Source: Loripinus fragilis (taxonomy: Eukaryota > Mollusca > Bivalvia > Lucinida > Lucinidae). From it: a stretch of 64,000 bases of DNA. Positions 12,876-24,667 of this stretch are shown one piece after another. The notes below the pieces were generated by a model. The model worked only from the letters and a program-made list of their open reading frames with translations. It made no database searches and was not told the origin of the DNA. Numbering within the stretch: position 1 is the first letter of the stretch; each line of letters begins with the position of its first letter. The stretch is taken from the NCBI GenBank assembly GCA_964019695.1, contig OZ026522.1, forward strand, positions 16,428,687 to 16,492,686, read 5' to 3'. Position numbers and translations under genes: made by a program.

Positions 12876-13180
12876 GCCCCGAGGTTATAAAACATTTTTC
12901 ATACTCAACTCAGCTGAGCACAAAATTTATCCTGCTCATAAATGTTAAAATGCCAACAGTTATTGGCATTTTTACATTTATTAGCAAGATAAATAGTCCG
13001 CGCTATGATAGTCAAGTGTGACGGCAGCGTGTACCATATAGATACATGTAGATGAAATACAACACCTGAGAGACTTAAAGCAAGAAACTTCTTTGTTTGC
13101 CGATATTTTAGTTTTATAAGCAGTTGAAATTTCATGCTCAGTTGAGTTGAGCATGAAACAAGTTTTATATTCTCGGGGTC
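12876..13180 (-). mobile_element. MITE family D copy with internal insertion, inside K2
   Basis: Ends ccccgaggttataaaacatt and gttttatattctcggggtc. About 75 bp of unrelated sequence (gtccgcgctatgatagtcaa onward) lies between the centre and the right half. Confidence 0.78.
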
Positions 13181-13871
13181 AGGTCTGCTACAGCTTATAC
13201 GACAACATCCATGCAAAATGAGCTGCGAGGTTACTAGGCATTTGTTTCGCTACATAGATCATGATTCCTCTAGTAACTTAATCTGAACTTTCAAGTCTCC
13301 ATCTACCGTATTAGGCTGTGCAGTCCAATTTGTGTCCGTTCGATGTATTTTCTTTGAAGATGTAACTATTATGCGATAGAGACAGAAGACAACTTTTTTA
13401 TCCAGAATAACACCGGGACGCAACGGTGGCGCTACCGGCATGTAACCGTGGCGCAACCGGCAGTTACCGGGACACCACCGTAAACAACCTGGGTAACACC
13501 GGGGTATACCGGCATGAACCGTGGCTTTACCGTACTGAACCGTAAGTGCTCCGGGATGAACCGGGAATGAACCGACGTCTTGCTTTCTCGAGGACCGGGC
13601 CTATACCGGGGTAACGTCGGTAAGGTGAGAACGCAATTTATTTTTTATGAAATGTGTCCCGGTGCATCACGGTATACCGGCTGTCCTGAATCGGGATGTA
13701 CCGTGGCTACATCGGCACAGTGAGAACGGGGCTTAAGGCAAACTAGGGTTAAGTCGGGGGAAAATTCGGGAAAATTCGAACACTGTCAGTCAGCTAAATT
13801 CTCTGTTTCATATTTTAAGTATTAGAATATAAAATAAAATAACTAAGCAAACAGTGAAAATACTATCCATA

Positions 13872-14065
13872 GAACGAGGAGCCGCACTGGTGTAGTGAAT
13901 AAACCACTTGCATTGAACCAGGGGTCCTGAGTTTAATTCCGGCTCCTCCAGTCTGTCGGGTGTGGCTCAACGGCATGGTCCCGTCTCTATTCATATATGT
14001 CTCTTTATATCTCGGTCCCAGTATAAATGCATGTATGACCTTAGCAGTTGGTGAGACGTTAAACA
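13872..14065 (+). mobile_element. tRNA-derived SINE (type S3)
   Basis: Head gccgcactggtgtagtgaat, B-box-like gagtttaattcc, then ggctcctccagtctgtcggg, gaccttagcagttggtgaga and aacacaaactcac. Confidence 0.78.
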
Positions 14066-15713
14066 CAAACTCACACACAATGACCACAATGATGGCACTC
14101 AAAAGCGTACGAGCGCATCAGCCAGCATAACCCTGGTAATGTAAAAACGAACTGTTTTGTGGAGTTATCTTCCTTGTTCCATAGTTAAACCATTAAAAAA
14201 CAAAATGCACAGGGTTTCCAGGGAAATGAGCGCATCACATGAATTCGTGATGCATTTGGATTTAAATGGGTTTAAATTTGTGAATCATTGTAATAAAAAA
14301 GAACAATTACGACCTGCCTTTGCTCATTCAAGATCAACATTTTTTGAACAAGAACTGTACATATACTAAAACCAACTGCTAATTGGTCACCTTACATTTT
14401 TACGCTTGTTCAGAAAGTTAAACATAGAGTATGCAAAATTCATGTATTTTAAGTGATGCAATACTTTGCCAAGACTCTGCAAGTTATTTCATTTAAAATT
14501 GACGTGTACTTCTTGCACGGACGAAGCTAGAGAAAAGGTACCCTCATTTCAAAATGTCACACTTTTTCTACGATATAAACCATAACGCAAAGTAACGTTT
14601 TTGTTTGTTTGAATATGTTACTGGCTAGTGTGATATAAGAAAAATAAACCTCAAAAGTTTTGATTCCATCGGACTCGTCGTTTTTGCTACTCAACAACAT
14701 AAGACAAACACTTTTAGCAGGTTAATCATTGAAATTTAGCTTTAAGCTTGCAATTTACATAGAGACTTAGCACTGCTCTGTACGCTTTATTATCAGCGAC
14801 AAGGCATTGAAATTTTCTGTGATTATTTGTTATCACCAGACGTCACCGTCCGTCTTTGAGGATTGACTAAAACAAAAATATTATGCCACAGTACTCGTAA
14901 AACAATAATCGCCAAAAATGGATTACTCAAGTTCTCTACTGTGTTTGGCCTACAGTGTTAAAAAATTAAGTGCATTTAACAATTTTACCAGGAAATACTG
15001 GTGAATTTCAAAAATCTCGAAAAAAAAAAATGAAAAATGCAACATTTTAAAAATGCTTAAAAATTTCACCATAGGCTAAATTTCAATTGTTTGGTGTTTG
15101 TCAAGTCGGACAGACCAGTTTGTAACCACCTAAATGTCAATTTTATAGAAAAAAAACTACTCTCAAAACCATTTTTCTTACGAAAAGTTGAATTTTGCAT
15201 TTTTAACCCAAAAAACTTTGAAGCAAAAGAAAACTGTTCAAAACACTGCTAAACGTTTGCCCATTAAAATGTACATATAAAGGCAAAAATTATTTCAATT
15301 TTATTAGCGTTTGATCCGAAATAATGAGTTTGAAAAATGACCAACTAGAACTTGGTTTTAGAATATAAATGTGTTTTTTATTATTTACATTAAAACCGCT
15401 ATATAAAAGTAACAATTTACAAATCTGGAAGGAAACGCAAGAGTTATACTTTAGATCATGGACCACGGAAGTATCATTCTTATAGTTAACACCAGGTCTG
15501 ATCTGCATGTGGGCTGTAGAGGTAGGGCGGGGGCAGGAGGTCCGGACAATCCACCCCGCTTGAAGAATCACAAGTTGCTATAGGTATCATTAGAAATAAT
15601 GGTACGCACCCCCCCCCCCCCCCCCCACACATACACAACTCGAGCCCTCGGGTCCAATTGCTTCTCAAGGAAGGTCCTTACGCCCCCCCCCCCCCTGTAA
15701 AAAGTCGTTGAGA

Positions 15714-15714
<1 letters not shown>

Positions 15715-15751
<37 letters not shown>
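15715..15751. repeat. Poly-A run, 37 nt
   Basis: Uninterrupted A run preceded by two C runs (about 15608-15626 and 15683-15695). It is not attached to a recognisable retroposon. Confidence 0.9.
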
Positions 15752-15753
<2 letters not shown>

Positions 15754-16479
15754 GTTTTCAACCCCCCTCCCTATCGATGAAAGTTTCTGGTTCCGCGATC
15801 ACCCAAAATTTTAATTCACTTTTTATGTAACGCGACGTCTGATTGGATAACGTCAAAATTGCGTGCGCAAATAGTTTGACGTCATTAGTCACATTTCGCT
15901 GGATGACGTGCGACTTCGTGTGGCTTGCAACGCTCCAATTTGAGACGAGAGAATGAGATGACCATATTCAAAAGTTTCATTTGTGGAGGTATGTTCGTCA
16001 GATAAACGGTCAGAAATCACGTTTTACGGCTCTGCTCGCGCGTCGCCGTAAAACTAAATTTCCTACCGTATATATCCGACGATAATGTATACCTCCCAAA
16101 ATGAAAATTTGAAAACAGTGTCCATTTAGTCAAGAATTTAAAGAACACTCCCTGATAGTACAATTTTCTGCTGAAGGTGCCCAATTGCTTCATCTTCTGA
16201 AACCCGATGCTTATTAGCATACGCTCAACAGGGGTAGTGCATATCACTGTCAGTTGATCTCAAGAGAAATTATAACGTTGAGATGAACGTCGCGTTGACG
16301 TGACTTTCAAGTGAAAAAGTGTTAGTAAATGTGGTTGATAGGCATATCTGTTGCAATAAAGATAAAAACAATCATTTTTGTGGCGGTTTCTTGGCATTAA
16401 CCATTACTGAGCTGGGTCCAGAAGAACACACCGGTAGTGGATCTGTAATTGACGTCCCAGGAGACAAGAAACTTAAAGT

Positions 16480-16745
16480 AAGTAAGGGTGAAAAGATCAG
16501 GAATCGATACAATAATGTACCACACCTGACTCAGGATACCAATGGGAAAGTGACAAACTCACAGTTATACGCCACAAACGAGAGCCAAGAGGTCAGCACT
16601 TTCCCAGCAGTAAATAAACAGACGCGCACAAAGGCATAGCAAACACAAGACAGAAAAAAACACATAAAAGATCCACAAAAGAAGTACCGCCAGTAAAGTA
16701 TTTTACTGGAGGGCTTAAACCGGTTTCACGGCGGCAACCTCATGC
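16480..16745 (+). repeat. Family N dispersed repeat
   Basis: Second good copy (VTNSQLYATNESQEVS in one frame), ending ggcttaaaccggtttcacgg as in the 9160 copy (gggtttacaccggtttcacg). Confidence 0.7.
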
Positions 16746-17272
16746 TTCATTCAGATGTGGATCAAGACATATAGATATTTTGTTTGCATGAAAGACCCCT
16801 AACTTATCAATGCACCATCTCCTAGAACATATAAATCAAGATATAACAGGGAGATAAAGCAAAGATAAGGGCTCAACAGTAAATAAAACTGAATACATGT
16901 ACATGTACCGGAGCAAAAGAAATCCAACAGGTACATGTAAACCCCAGTGGGCCCAAACAGCCAAAGCATCAGGCCCGATCCATCCCATCAATAGATACGT
17001 CTTTAAGTCGGAATCGTCATAGAGTCTGAAGTTCGACTCAGCGGTGTGCAATTAAAGAGGAAAACAAAGTTGCCGACCTTGATTGGGTTGATCACCAAGC
17101 ATGCAGTCTGTTACAATACAATAATGGTATAGCCAATCTTTTTATAATGGGAAATTATTTTAATGATTATTAAGCCTCACTGTTCAGACTGAAGGAGCTG
17201 GGAATCAAATTTAGGACCCCTGAGTACAAAGCGAATTGTTTATCCATCATACAACGACGACATAGTAATGAT

Positions 17273-17480
17273 ACAGTAAAACCTGTCTTAAGCGGTCACT
17301 CAAAAATAGAAAAAACAAAGATATTAATGACAAATGGTAGCTTAATGAAGGTCGAAAGTATTGCAGAAAGCTCCAAGGCTTGGAGCATTCTGCAATACTT
17401 TGGACCTGCATTAAGCGATAACCTGTCTTGAAAACAAATTTTGGTCTTCTTTTTGAGTGGCCGCTAAGACAGGTTTTAAT
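17273..17480. mobile_element. MITE family B, complete copy
   Basis: About 208 bp, from acagtaaaacctgtcttaag to taagacaggttttaat. The centre is a stem, gtattgcagaaagctccaag facing cttggagcattctgcaatac. A reference copy for the family. Confidence 0.85.
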
Positions 17481-18059
17481 GTATATACATGTATGTGGCT
17501 CTGATAATCCTTCAAAAGATATAGACTCATTTCTCTCTAACACGAAAAATACTAGCAATAAACTGATCTATTTTTCTTTGCACACCTGCATGAGGAAACG
17601 CTTGGAATATTTTTGTCGAACAGGTCTGTCAATCTTATCAGTTATGATTTATTACAATACAAAAGGAAGCGAGACAAATGGATGTTCAAAAGAGCGCAGC
17701 TTGTTATTATCTTTAATTTCGTCCCGTTTCAAAATTGCCGCTTGAATATGTTCCCGGACTCCGTTATACATGTACTGCTTACATCAGTATTTCCACAGTA
17801 AGCATCCAATCTCGGGCCACTATCGGCCCACTAGCAAAACGCCATTGAAATGATGTTTCGGCTGCGGGCCAATAGCGGTCAACCTTTATGTGTTTACTGT
17901 ATCCACATTCGTAGATTATTTCTCTTGTTGGTTGCTGCAATGTCCTATGCGAAAAATTTTTGTGGCTTTTCCATGGGTAGAAACCAGTACTTGGCCGGGA
18001 GGGTTTATGATTTGTGTGTTTATTATATGACGGGAACTCCCGAAGGCTCAACCGAAAGT

Positions 18060-18142
18060 GGTTTTATGGAGAAGCCGGGAATCGAACCTGCGACCCCTGG
18101 TTTACAAGGCATAGCGCTTATCCACTACACCACGGGGGCTTC
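18060..18142 (-). mobile_element. tRNA-like SINE head (type S3)
   Basis: The reverse strand reads ccccgtggtgtagtggataa, then ccttgtaaaccaggggtcgc and ggttcgattcccgg. Both internal promoter boxes are good, but the acceptor ends do not pair, so it is not a working tRNA. Confidence 0.75.
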
Positions 18143-18499
18143 CTATGCGATGGGGTAAGATAGACTGGATGTTGAAAGGGCATTTCGCTTGCGGGCCAAT
18201 AGTGGGACGCCTTTATATGTTCACTAGGTTATGTCTTAATGGTTGCTACATTGTACGCCTATGCGACTGAGAGATCCAATTAAGTTATTTTTCACCGCAA
18301 TTATCTTATATTTTCCTCCTGGATTGCACCAGACATTTGTTGTGTTTATAGCTCATTAACACTCAGGTATTGTTTGTCAAAATTGACCCGAGACATATTA
18401 ATATTCAATGACCTTTTACTCAGTCTTCGTGAATCTTCGTAAAAAGTGCGCTTGAGATTGTTCTATTATTACTAATCTGAATGAAATTAATCATAATTC

Positions 18500-18568
18500 C
18501 TCGATAGCCTAGTGGATAGTCTTGTGTCTTAGCACTCTAAAGATGTGGGTTCGAGTCCAGTAGCATTT
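18500..18568 (+). mobile_element. tRNA-like sequence with A and B boxes
   Basis: Contains atagcctagtggatagt and gggttcgagtcc with tRNA-like spacing, but no acceptor stem (tcctcga at the 5' end has no partner). Followed by T-rich DNA. Probably a SINE head. Confidence 0.6.
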
Positions 18569-18756
18569 AAGTATTTTTTTTTCATTTTTTTTTTTCGTTT
18601 TGCTAGTTTCTTTGTCTTTATTCTTGATTTGGTGCACAGCTGGATACATTAATTTGAATTTGGCAAGAGTTTATGTAACAAATACAGCACAGTGAATAAT
18701 TTCAATAAGCCTACATCTGACTAACTCTTTGCACGTAGAATATTTTTCGAGACTTT

Positions 18757-18925
18757 TGTTATCATCTGCTGACTTCTAATCAAAATCATTTTTTTTTTCA
18801 AAAATTCTTTCAGGAACACAATCAGAGTGTCAAATAATCTGTATCCAGATCAGAACCGACGTTCTGTTGGTGCTGAACTGGGTCCAAACTATTTGCAAAT
18901 GTTATCAGCTGACAAGGAAAGAGAG
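18757..18925 (-). mobile_element. Family E dispersed repeat, reverse copy
   Basis: Family E reads ctgctgataacttttgcaa, then gacccagatcaggcc with a paired core, then tttgacactctgatggta and aaatcagcagatgacaaaa. This copy is reversed (atcatctgctgacttc first). Confidence 0.75.
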
Positions 18926-19049
18926 GGGAACTTGAATAATAAATGCAAAAGCGGCTAAATACAAATGAAAGATGTAAAGCTCATCACAAGATGTTAAAAA
19001 AATTACGAACAATATTAACTTAAAAAAAAGCAATTTGACAATTATATAC

Positions 19050-19125
19050 AAAAGAGGTTCCTTCCAAGTTTCGATCCAGGTATGCTTCATTTGTAAGTAG
19101 TCAACTAACCACTAGGCTATCAGAC
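19050..19125 (-). mobile_element. tRNA-like sequence with A and B boxes
   Basis: The reverse strand reads gatagcctagtggttagttg and tggatcgaaac; no paired acceptor ends. Similar A box to 18500, opposite direction. Confidence 0.55.
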
Positions 19126-19242
19126 CATTTGCATTAACGAATTGACATTATCTTCACATTCTCTGTAAAAGCGTTACCAAGATCGGAGTACTCCACGAAA
19201 ACGCACGAATATCACGAAGATTTTGGCGAAAATTAATCAGTC

Positions 19243-20057
19243 TTAAGCCCCAGTTACACTGTCACGATTTTGGCCACGACGGAGCTACGACTCACCCCAA
19301 TATATCAAGTCGTGATGCATCGGCATGAGTCGTAGTAGCACCGTAGAGACATCGGCGCGAGTCCTAGTAGTACCGTGGTGATTCGTGAAGAATCCTGGTG
19401 ATTCAGGAACCTCCACGACAAGACTACGACGAGTTTAAACCGTTTCAAACTCGTTGGGGTGATTCGTGTTGGATTGTGGGCGTGGCCTAAGTCGTAGCTC
19501 TACCTAGTGGTATCGTGGTAGTATTCGTGGTCATTCGTGGGCGTTCGTAGCGAATCGGGTTATCACTGACACAATGTTCTGGTATAAAAACAGAGGTATT
19601 ATTGCTGGAAAACATTGTCAAGAGTGAATTTAAGTGAAGCGCATCATGGATTATGTCCAGAGATTTCAAATTGCTAATTTGCAGCTTGAACTGGACGTCA
19701 TCTGAACAACTGGACATGACACTGGACTTGGGACAGGACTGAGCCTAACCCGTGGGTCCGTCGACTTTTGTGATTTGGGGGAGGGGGGGGTGGTACTCTG
19801 ATATTTACATACATACGTAGGCGCGGGTAATTTTTTTGGGTTCAACATTTTGAAGTTCAGCTTTTTTTCGGGTTTTCAGACAAATGAATATTTTTTGGGT
19901 ATGAATATTTTGTGGATATTTTTGGGGTGTCATCACAAAATTAGACTATATTTAAGGGTCATTTCTATGCATTGTTGGGTCCTTTTTTAAGGTCAAGGTA
20001 CAGAATGGGGGTATTTTGGGGGGTTGCTAAAATTTCAAATATTTTTGGGGGTTCTTG

Positions 20058-20094
<37 letters not shown>

Positions 20095-20529
20095 GAGGGG
20101 GTAAACGGTAGATGCTGGGCCCGAGCCTATGTATGAAGAAAAAATGAGAGTACCCCCCCCCCCCCCACCTGGGACTGTCGCATGACAACCACTAAATCGT
20201 GCAGATTCGTGGGAGGTCGTGACGCTACCGTAGCGCTACCGGCTTGAATCGTACTAGCACCATTTCGAATCTTGGAGGCATCGTGAGCATTTGTGAGCAT
20301 TCGTAGCTCCACCGCGGTGAATCGTAGCGCTGCCGTCATGAGTCGTAGTGGGTCCGTAGATGAATCGTGCTGACACCGTAGGAGCATCGTGAGACATCGT
20401 ATTGATGCTGGAATTTCTTTTTTTCCATCCCGACGCATCCCGATGCAACCCGATTTTACCATCTGTCTCAAATCGGGATGAGTCGTGGTGAATCGGGGCT
20501 TGAATCGTGACAGTGTAACTGGGGCTTAA
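19243..20529. mobile_element. TTAA element K3, 1287 bp, with helically phased subterminal motifs
   Basis: The ends are perfect inverted repeats of 27 bp including TTAA (ttaagccccagttacactgt, then cacgatt). Both flanks therefore read TTAA, consistent with a TTAA target duplication. Inside, about 19290-19440 and 20190-20420, short motifs of the type TCGtg/CCGta recur every 10 or 11 bp. No transposase frame is present. A family H element (19775-20172) is inserted in the middle. TTAA duplication is known for piggyBac and Kolobok transposons; which of these mobilised it is unknown. Confidence 0.85.
19775..20172 (-). mobile_element. Family H element nested in K3
   Basis: Ends are a G/C-run repeat: ggggtggtactctgatattt on the left and gagagtacccc...cacctggg on the right. 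The body is made of tttttggggt stretches and includes a 34-nt poly-T (20060-20093). The same element, reversed, is at 43528. Confidence 0.8.
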
Positions 20530-20751
20530 GGTCAGTTTTGACAGACTATATGTCTAAGTATTATGAAACTCTCGGAGAGGAAGAAAGTATAACTTCAGGA
20601 CAGATTCATGAAAAAAGGTTTGGTCTGTATTGAAAAGATCGGGCTGACTTAGCAGCCGCCATATTGTTTCAAATGCGAGGTACAAAACTCGGATCTCCTT
20701 GCTATTTATCGCCGTGATTGGCCTTTTCGGAAAATGGTAAAAATGATTAGA

Positions 20752-20930
20752 TATCATGGCCCAACATTGAATGCTGGCTTTGTGATTTTTCAGGGGATCC
20801 AGACCAGCATTGTATGAGAAACCTATATTTTTGTGATCTGTCATGCGGGGTGGTGTGTGTGTGTTGGGGGGGGGGGGGGTCCAGACCCCTGTGTGTTTGG
20901 GGGTCCAGACTGCCTGCTCCCTCCCGCCCA
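20752..20930. mobile_element. Family G repeat fragment before the 18-bp array
   Basis: Shares aacattgaatgctggctttg and caggggatccagaccagc with the copies at 27672, 31762 and 46265; ends in ggtccagac and G-rich sequence. Confidence 0.7.
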
Positions 20931-20937
20931 TGTTGAA

Positions 20938-22650
20938 CAACTTACGCTCTACGAGGTTCATAGGTTGTTCAGGTTTCATATATTGCACAAGCTTCATAGG
21001 TTGTACAGGGTCCATAGGTTGTACAGGGTCCATAGTTTGTAGAGGTTCTATAGGTTGTACATGTTCCATTGGTTGTAAATGTTTCAAAGGTTGTACAGGT
21101 TTCATGGGTTGTACATGTTCTATAGGATGTACAGGTTTCTTAGGTTGTACAGGTCTTATAGTTTGTACAGGTTCCATAGATTTTTCAGGTTTCATAGGTT
21201 GTATAGGTTACAAAGGTTGTACATGCTCTATAGGTTGTAAAGTTTTCGTAGGATGTACAGGTTTTATAGTTTGCACAGGTTCCATAGATTGTACAGGTCT
21301 CATAGGTTGTACAGGTTACAAAGGTTGTACATAATCTATAGGTTGTAAAGTTTTCGTAGGTTGTACAGGTTTTATAGTTTGTACAGGTTCCATAGATTGT
21401 ACAGGTCTCATAGGTTGTACAGGTTCAAAAGGTTGTACAGGGTCCATAGGTTGCACATGTTTCATAGGTTGTACGTGTTCCATAGGCTGTACAAGTTCTA
21501 TAGGCTGTACAGGTTTCATTATTGTACATATTTCATAGGTTGTACAGGTTTCATAGGTTTTACAAGTTTTATAGTTTGCAAGGTTCCATAGGTTTACATG
21601 TTTCATAGATTGTACAGGTTCCATAGGTTGTAAAGAATCGATAGGTTGTACATGTTCCATAGGTTGTACAAGTTCCATAGATTGTACAGGGTCCATAGAT
21701 TGTACATGTTTCAGAGGTTGTACAGGTTTTATAGGTTGTGCAGCCTTTTTAGTTTGTACAGGTTCCAAAGGTTGTACAGGTTTCATAGGTTGTACAGGTT
21801 TCATAGGTTGTACAGGTTCCATAGGTTGTACAGGATCCATCGGTTGTACATGTTTCAGAGGTTGTACAGGCTTCATAGTTTGTACATGTTCTACAGGTTG
21901 TACAAGTGTCTTAGGTTGTACAGGTTTAATAGTTTGTACATGTTCTATAGGTTGTACAGGTTTCATAGGTTGTACATGTTCTATAGTTTATACAAGTGTC
22001 TTAGGTTGTTCAGGTTTTATAGGTTGTACAGGGTCCATATGTTGTACATGTTTAAGAGGTTGTATTTTTTTCAGATGTTGTACAGGCTTCATACGTTGTA
22101 CATGTTCTATAGGTTGTACAGGTTTCTTAGGTTTTACATGTTTTATAATTTGTATAGGTTCCATAGTTTGTATAGGTTTAATAGGTTGTACATATTCCAT
22201 AGGTTGTACCGGTGTCATAGGTTGTTCGGGTTTCAATGGTTTTACAGGTTTTATAGTTTGTACACGTTCCATAGGTTTACATGTTTCATAGGTTGTACAG
22301 GTTCGATAGGTTGTACAGGTTTCATTGGTTGTTAATATTCCATAGGTTGTACCGGTGTCATAGGTTGTTTGGGTTTCAATGGTGTTACAGGTTTTATAGT
22401 TTGTACACGTTCGATAGGTTTTACAGGCTTCACATGTTGTACAAATTTCATAGGTTGTACAGGTTTCATAGTTTGTACAGGTTTTTTAGTTTGTACAGGT
22501 TGTACGGGTTTTATGGGTTGTACAGGTTATATAGTTTGTACAAGGTCCATAGGTTGTACAGGTTTCATAGGTTGTACAGGTTCCATAGGTTGCACATTTT
22601 CCATAGGTTGTACATGTTTCTTAGTTGTATAGGTTTCATAGGTTATCCAC
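20938..22650. repeat. 18-bp minisatellite, about 95 copies
   Basis: The unit is cataggttgtacaggttt with frequent single-base variation. Because 18 is a multiple of three and the unit lacks stops in several frames, long open frames appear on both strands. On the - strand they spell a degenerate (K/E)PVQPM hexapeptide, on the + strand RFHRLY. The frames are broken in several places, start nowhere convincing, and end in unrelated sequence, so I annotate a satellite and not a gene. The left edge abuts a family G repeat. Confidence 0.93.
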
Positions 22651-22844
22651 TTCACGCAGTTGGTCATCTTTCAAATAAAATGATATGGCGAATTGATAAA
22701 AAACGTTTTTCAAAGACAGTGGCCAGTCTGAAGAAGTTGCTTTCAACGACATATCCACTTAACAAGGTAATGTTTGGATGTTAAATTCGGTTAACACCTC
22801 CTTAAGCTCACCATTTGTTTCACATTATTTAAAGCCAGTGCACG

Positions 22845-23070
22845 AAATTTCCAAAAACGTGGTATGTGCGACCAGCAAAGCCTCAGATCAGCCTGCGCAT
22901 ACGCGCAGTCTGATCAGAGCCTTTGCTAGTCGCTTTAGTATTCTATGATTGTTAAGCTACCGACTGAACACCATTTGGAGTTTCTAATCTTAAAAGAAGG
23001 CTGCAGAGGCTCGTCCGAGTCTACACTTGCCAAAATGCCTAATTGTTGGAAATCACATGCACTGGCTCAT
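22845..23070 (+). mobile_element. MITE family A copy next to the 18-bp array
   Basis: It has the core gcatacgcgcagtctgatca and right end ttgttggaaatcacatgc. A short (tta)n run follows the right end. Confidence 0.8.
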
Positions 23071-23225
23071 TATTATTATTATTATTTTATCACAAAGCAG
23101 CTTACATTCATTGGGCCGGTGCAAGTTGACATGGGCATACAGCGAAGATTAAAATCAGTCTGCGCATCCACGCAATGCTGTCATATTCTTAGCTTCCAGG
23201 CTGAAGAAACAATGAACTCTTGACT

Positions 23226-23306
23226 ACCGATAGAGCTCCCATCAAGACTCTGATCAGACTGCGCGGACGCGCAGCCTGATCCGAGTCTTCGATGGGCACT
23301 CATACC
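23226..23306. repeat. Isolated GATCAGAC hairpin
   Basis: Arms gagctcccatcaagactctg atcagactgcgc and inverse around a gga loop. The inner part is the core also found in MITE families A, C and E. Confidence 0.75.
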
Positions 23307-23586
23307 ATCGTGTACCCTTTACTGGAAACAGGCTCAACAGATAAAGTATTGCAGAAATGTTGGAAAGTTAAGACGTTCCGTTTCCTATTCTGCTTTTGCA
23401 TAACATTTGGCAATACGTTGGGCAATAAATTTAGCTAACTTACAATTTAACTTTTGGTGCCAAAAGCAGAAAATACAGCCTGATAGTTTAAACCAGTAAT
23501 CAATGCAAGGGGTTGGAAGTGAAAAGCTAAATTCGTAAACAAAAAATCTTTATCTGAGACCAAACAATCAAGCCGATAATAAGTTT

Positions 23587-23862
23587 GTTCGTTTTGTGGC
23601 TTAACGTCCCAGTCAACAGCTATGGTCATGTCGAGACCGTCAGTCAACCTAACGATACTTTTTTCTGGGCAAGATTAGACTAAGCAGTTAACCAGTACGT
23701 CGTTTAGAAACTGAAAAAGCCATTCTTAAATCAGCGGAGGAGATTAAGATTAGAAAATGTCTCATGATTTATCTCCATGAAAGTATGGGGCCGGGCTAGG
23801 ATCGAACTACGGCCCCTGGATCAGCAGTGGGACTCGCTAGCGATTGCGCTTCAGGGCTAGGC
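23587..23862 (-). mobile_element. tRNA-derived SINE (type S2)
   Basis: Shares gtcccagtcaacagctatgg and gttaaccagtac with the 4595 copy. The head (ccggggctaggatcgaact region, 23790-23860) is eroded. Target duplication not found. Confidence 0.8.
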
Positions 23863-23984
23863 ACCAATAGAAGGTACATGTGTAAGTGATATAATTATGA
23901 AATAACGCAATGATTTGGACAAGTCGTTCAATGGTCTGCAATGGGTAGCATGCAGAAATTCCAGCGGTATTGGAAAATATCTTT

Positions 23985-24399
23985 AACATGTGACAGGAAT
24001 TGTAATACAATGTACTGATTGGCAGTTTGGGATGTTTAAAAGAGGTAAAGACAATGGGCATGATACTTGGAAAATGTAAATTTACAAACAGGTTTCTTCC
24101 TTATTTTCAGTAATATATGCTGTAGGTTCACATTGGAATTGCCTCAATTCCAATGTGTACCTACAACATATGTCTTTTCAATACACGAGTTTTTCACCAT
24201 AAGCTTTTTTTAAACAAATTCTCAACCACGTTCATTTATTCAAAGAAATCAGCATGCAGAAATGAACAACTTGCCATGCTGTTTGTCATGCACCTGGATG
24301 ACAATACTAGACTGTCTATTTAATGCATCTAACAGCTTATCTTGAGATGTTTCATGGGAGTATATTGCTAAATTGCTAGTTGCGTGGTTGTAATAGAGT
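23985..24399 (-). mobile_element. Family I element, partial copy
   Basis: Central hairpin cacattggaattgcctcaat / tccaatgtgtacctac; right end ttgctagttgcgtggttgta. It is the reverse of the copy at 56406. The left end is not recognisable past about 23985. Confidence 0.78.
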
Positions 24400-24667
24400 T
24401 GTCAATTTATAGCTCAAAGCGGTCGCTTTTTGTTGTAACAGTACTAGTTGTAAAAGACGAATATAATTTTTATCCTGCTGCATGTATACACAAGTCAATT
24501 CGTCAGAGCCATCGCCTCTATCAAATCTCGTTTATTTTCGCGAGATTTTGATACTTATTACATATGCGAGCGTTAAATTAGACGATTCTGTACAGTCTCG
24601 CCAGAGCCTTCACTGCTCGCACATAAAATAAGGGGCGTAGATTAATGCCGAGGCCAAGTCCCACTTT

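Larger units (their letters stand above)
11612..13736. mobile_element. TTAA element K2, 2125 bp, with helically phased CCG motifs
   Basis: The ends are a perfect 20-bp inverted repeat (ttaagccccgttctcactgt) that includes TTAA. Two GC-rich blocks (11630-11980 and 13405-13715) consist of degenerate units beginning CCG or TCG, mostly 10 or 11 bp apart and in the same direction in both blocks. The AT-rich centre holds a family A MITE (about 11997-12212) and a family D MITE (12876-13180), so the present length is inflated. No transposase frame is seen. The ends resemble K3 (ttaagcccc...cactgt), so the two are related families. Confidence 0.85.
14066..18059. other. Mostly featureless AT-rich DNA
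   Basis: Apart from the family N copy (16480), the family B MITE (17273), homopolymer runs and a hairpin fragment (17806-17880), nothing is recognised. The 100-codon frames at 17247, 17428 and 17850 are overlapping and domain-free. Confidence 0.45.

Noticed and set aside
18060..19125. Three tRNA-like sequences considered as tRNA genes
   Set aside because: A and B boxes are good but acceptor stems do not pair; they resemble SINE heads seen elsewhere in the window.
20554..22784. Several 160-230 codon open frames over the 18-bp repeat
   Set aside because: They are a by-product of a stop-free unit whose length is divisible by three, appear on both strands, and have no conserved flanks or start.
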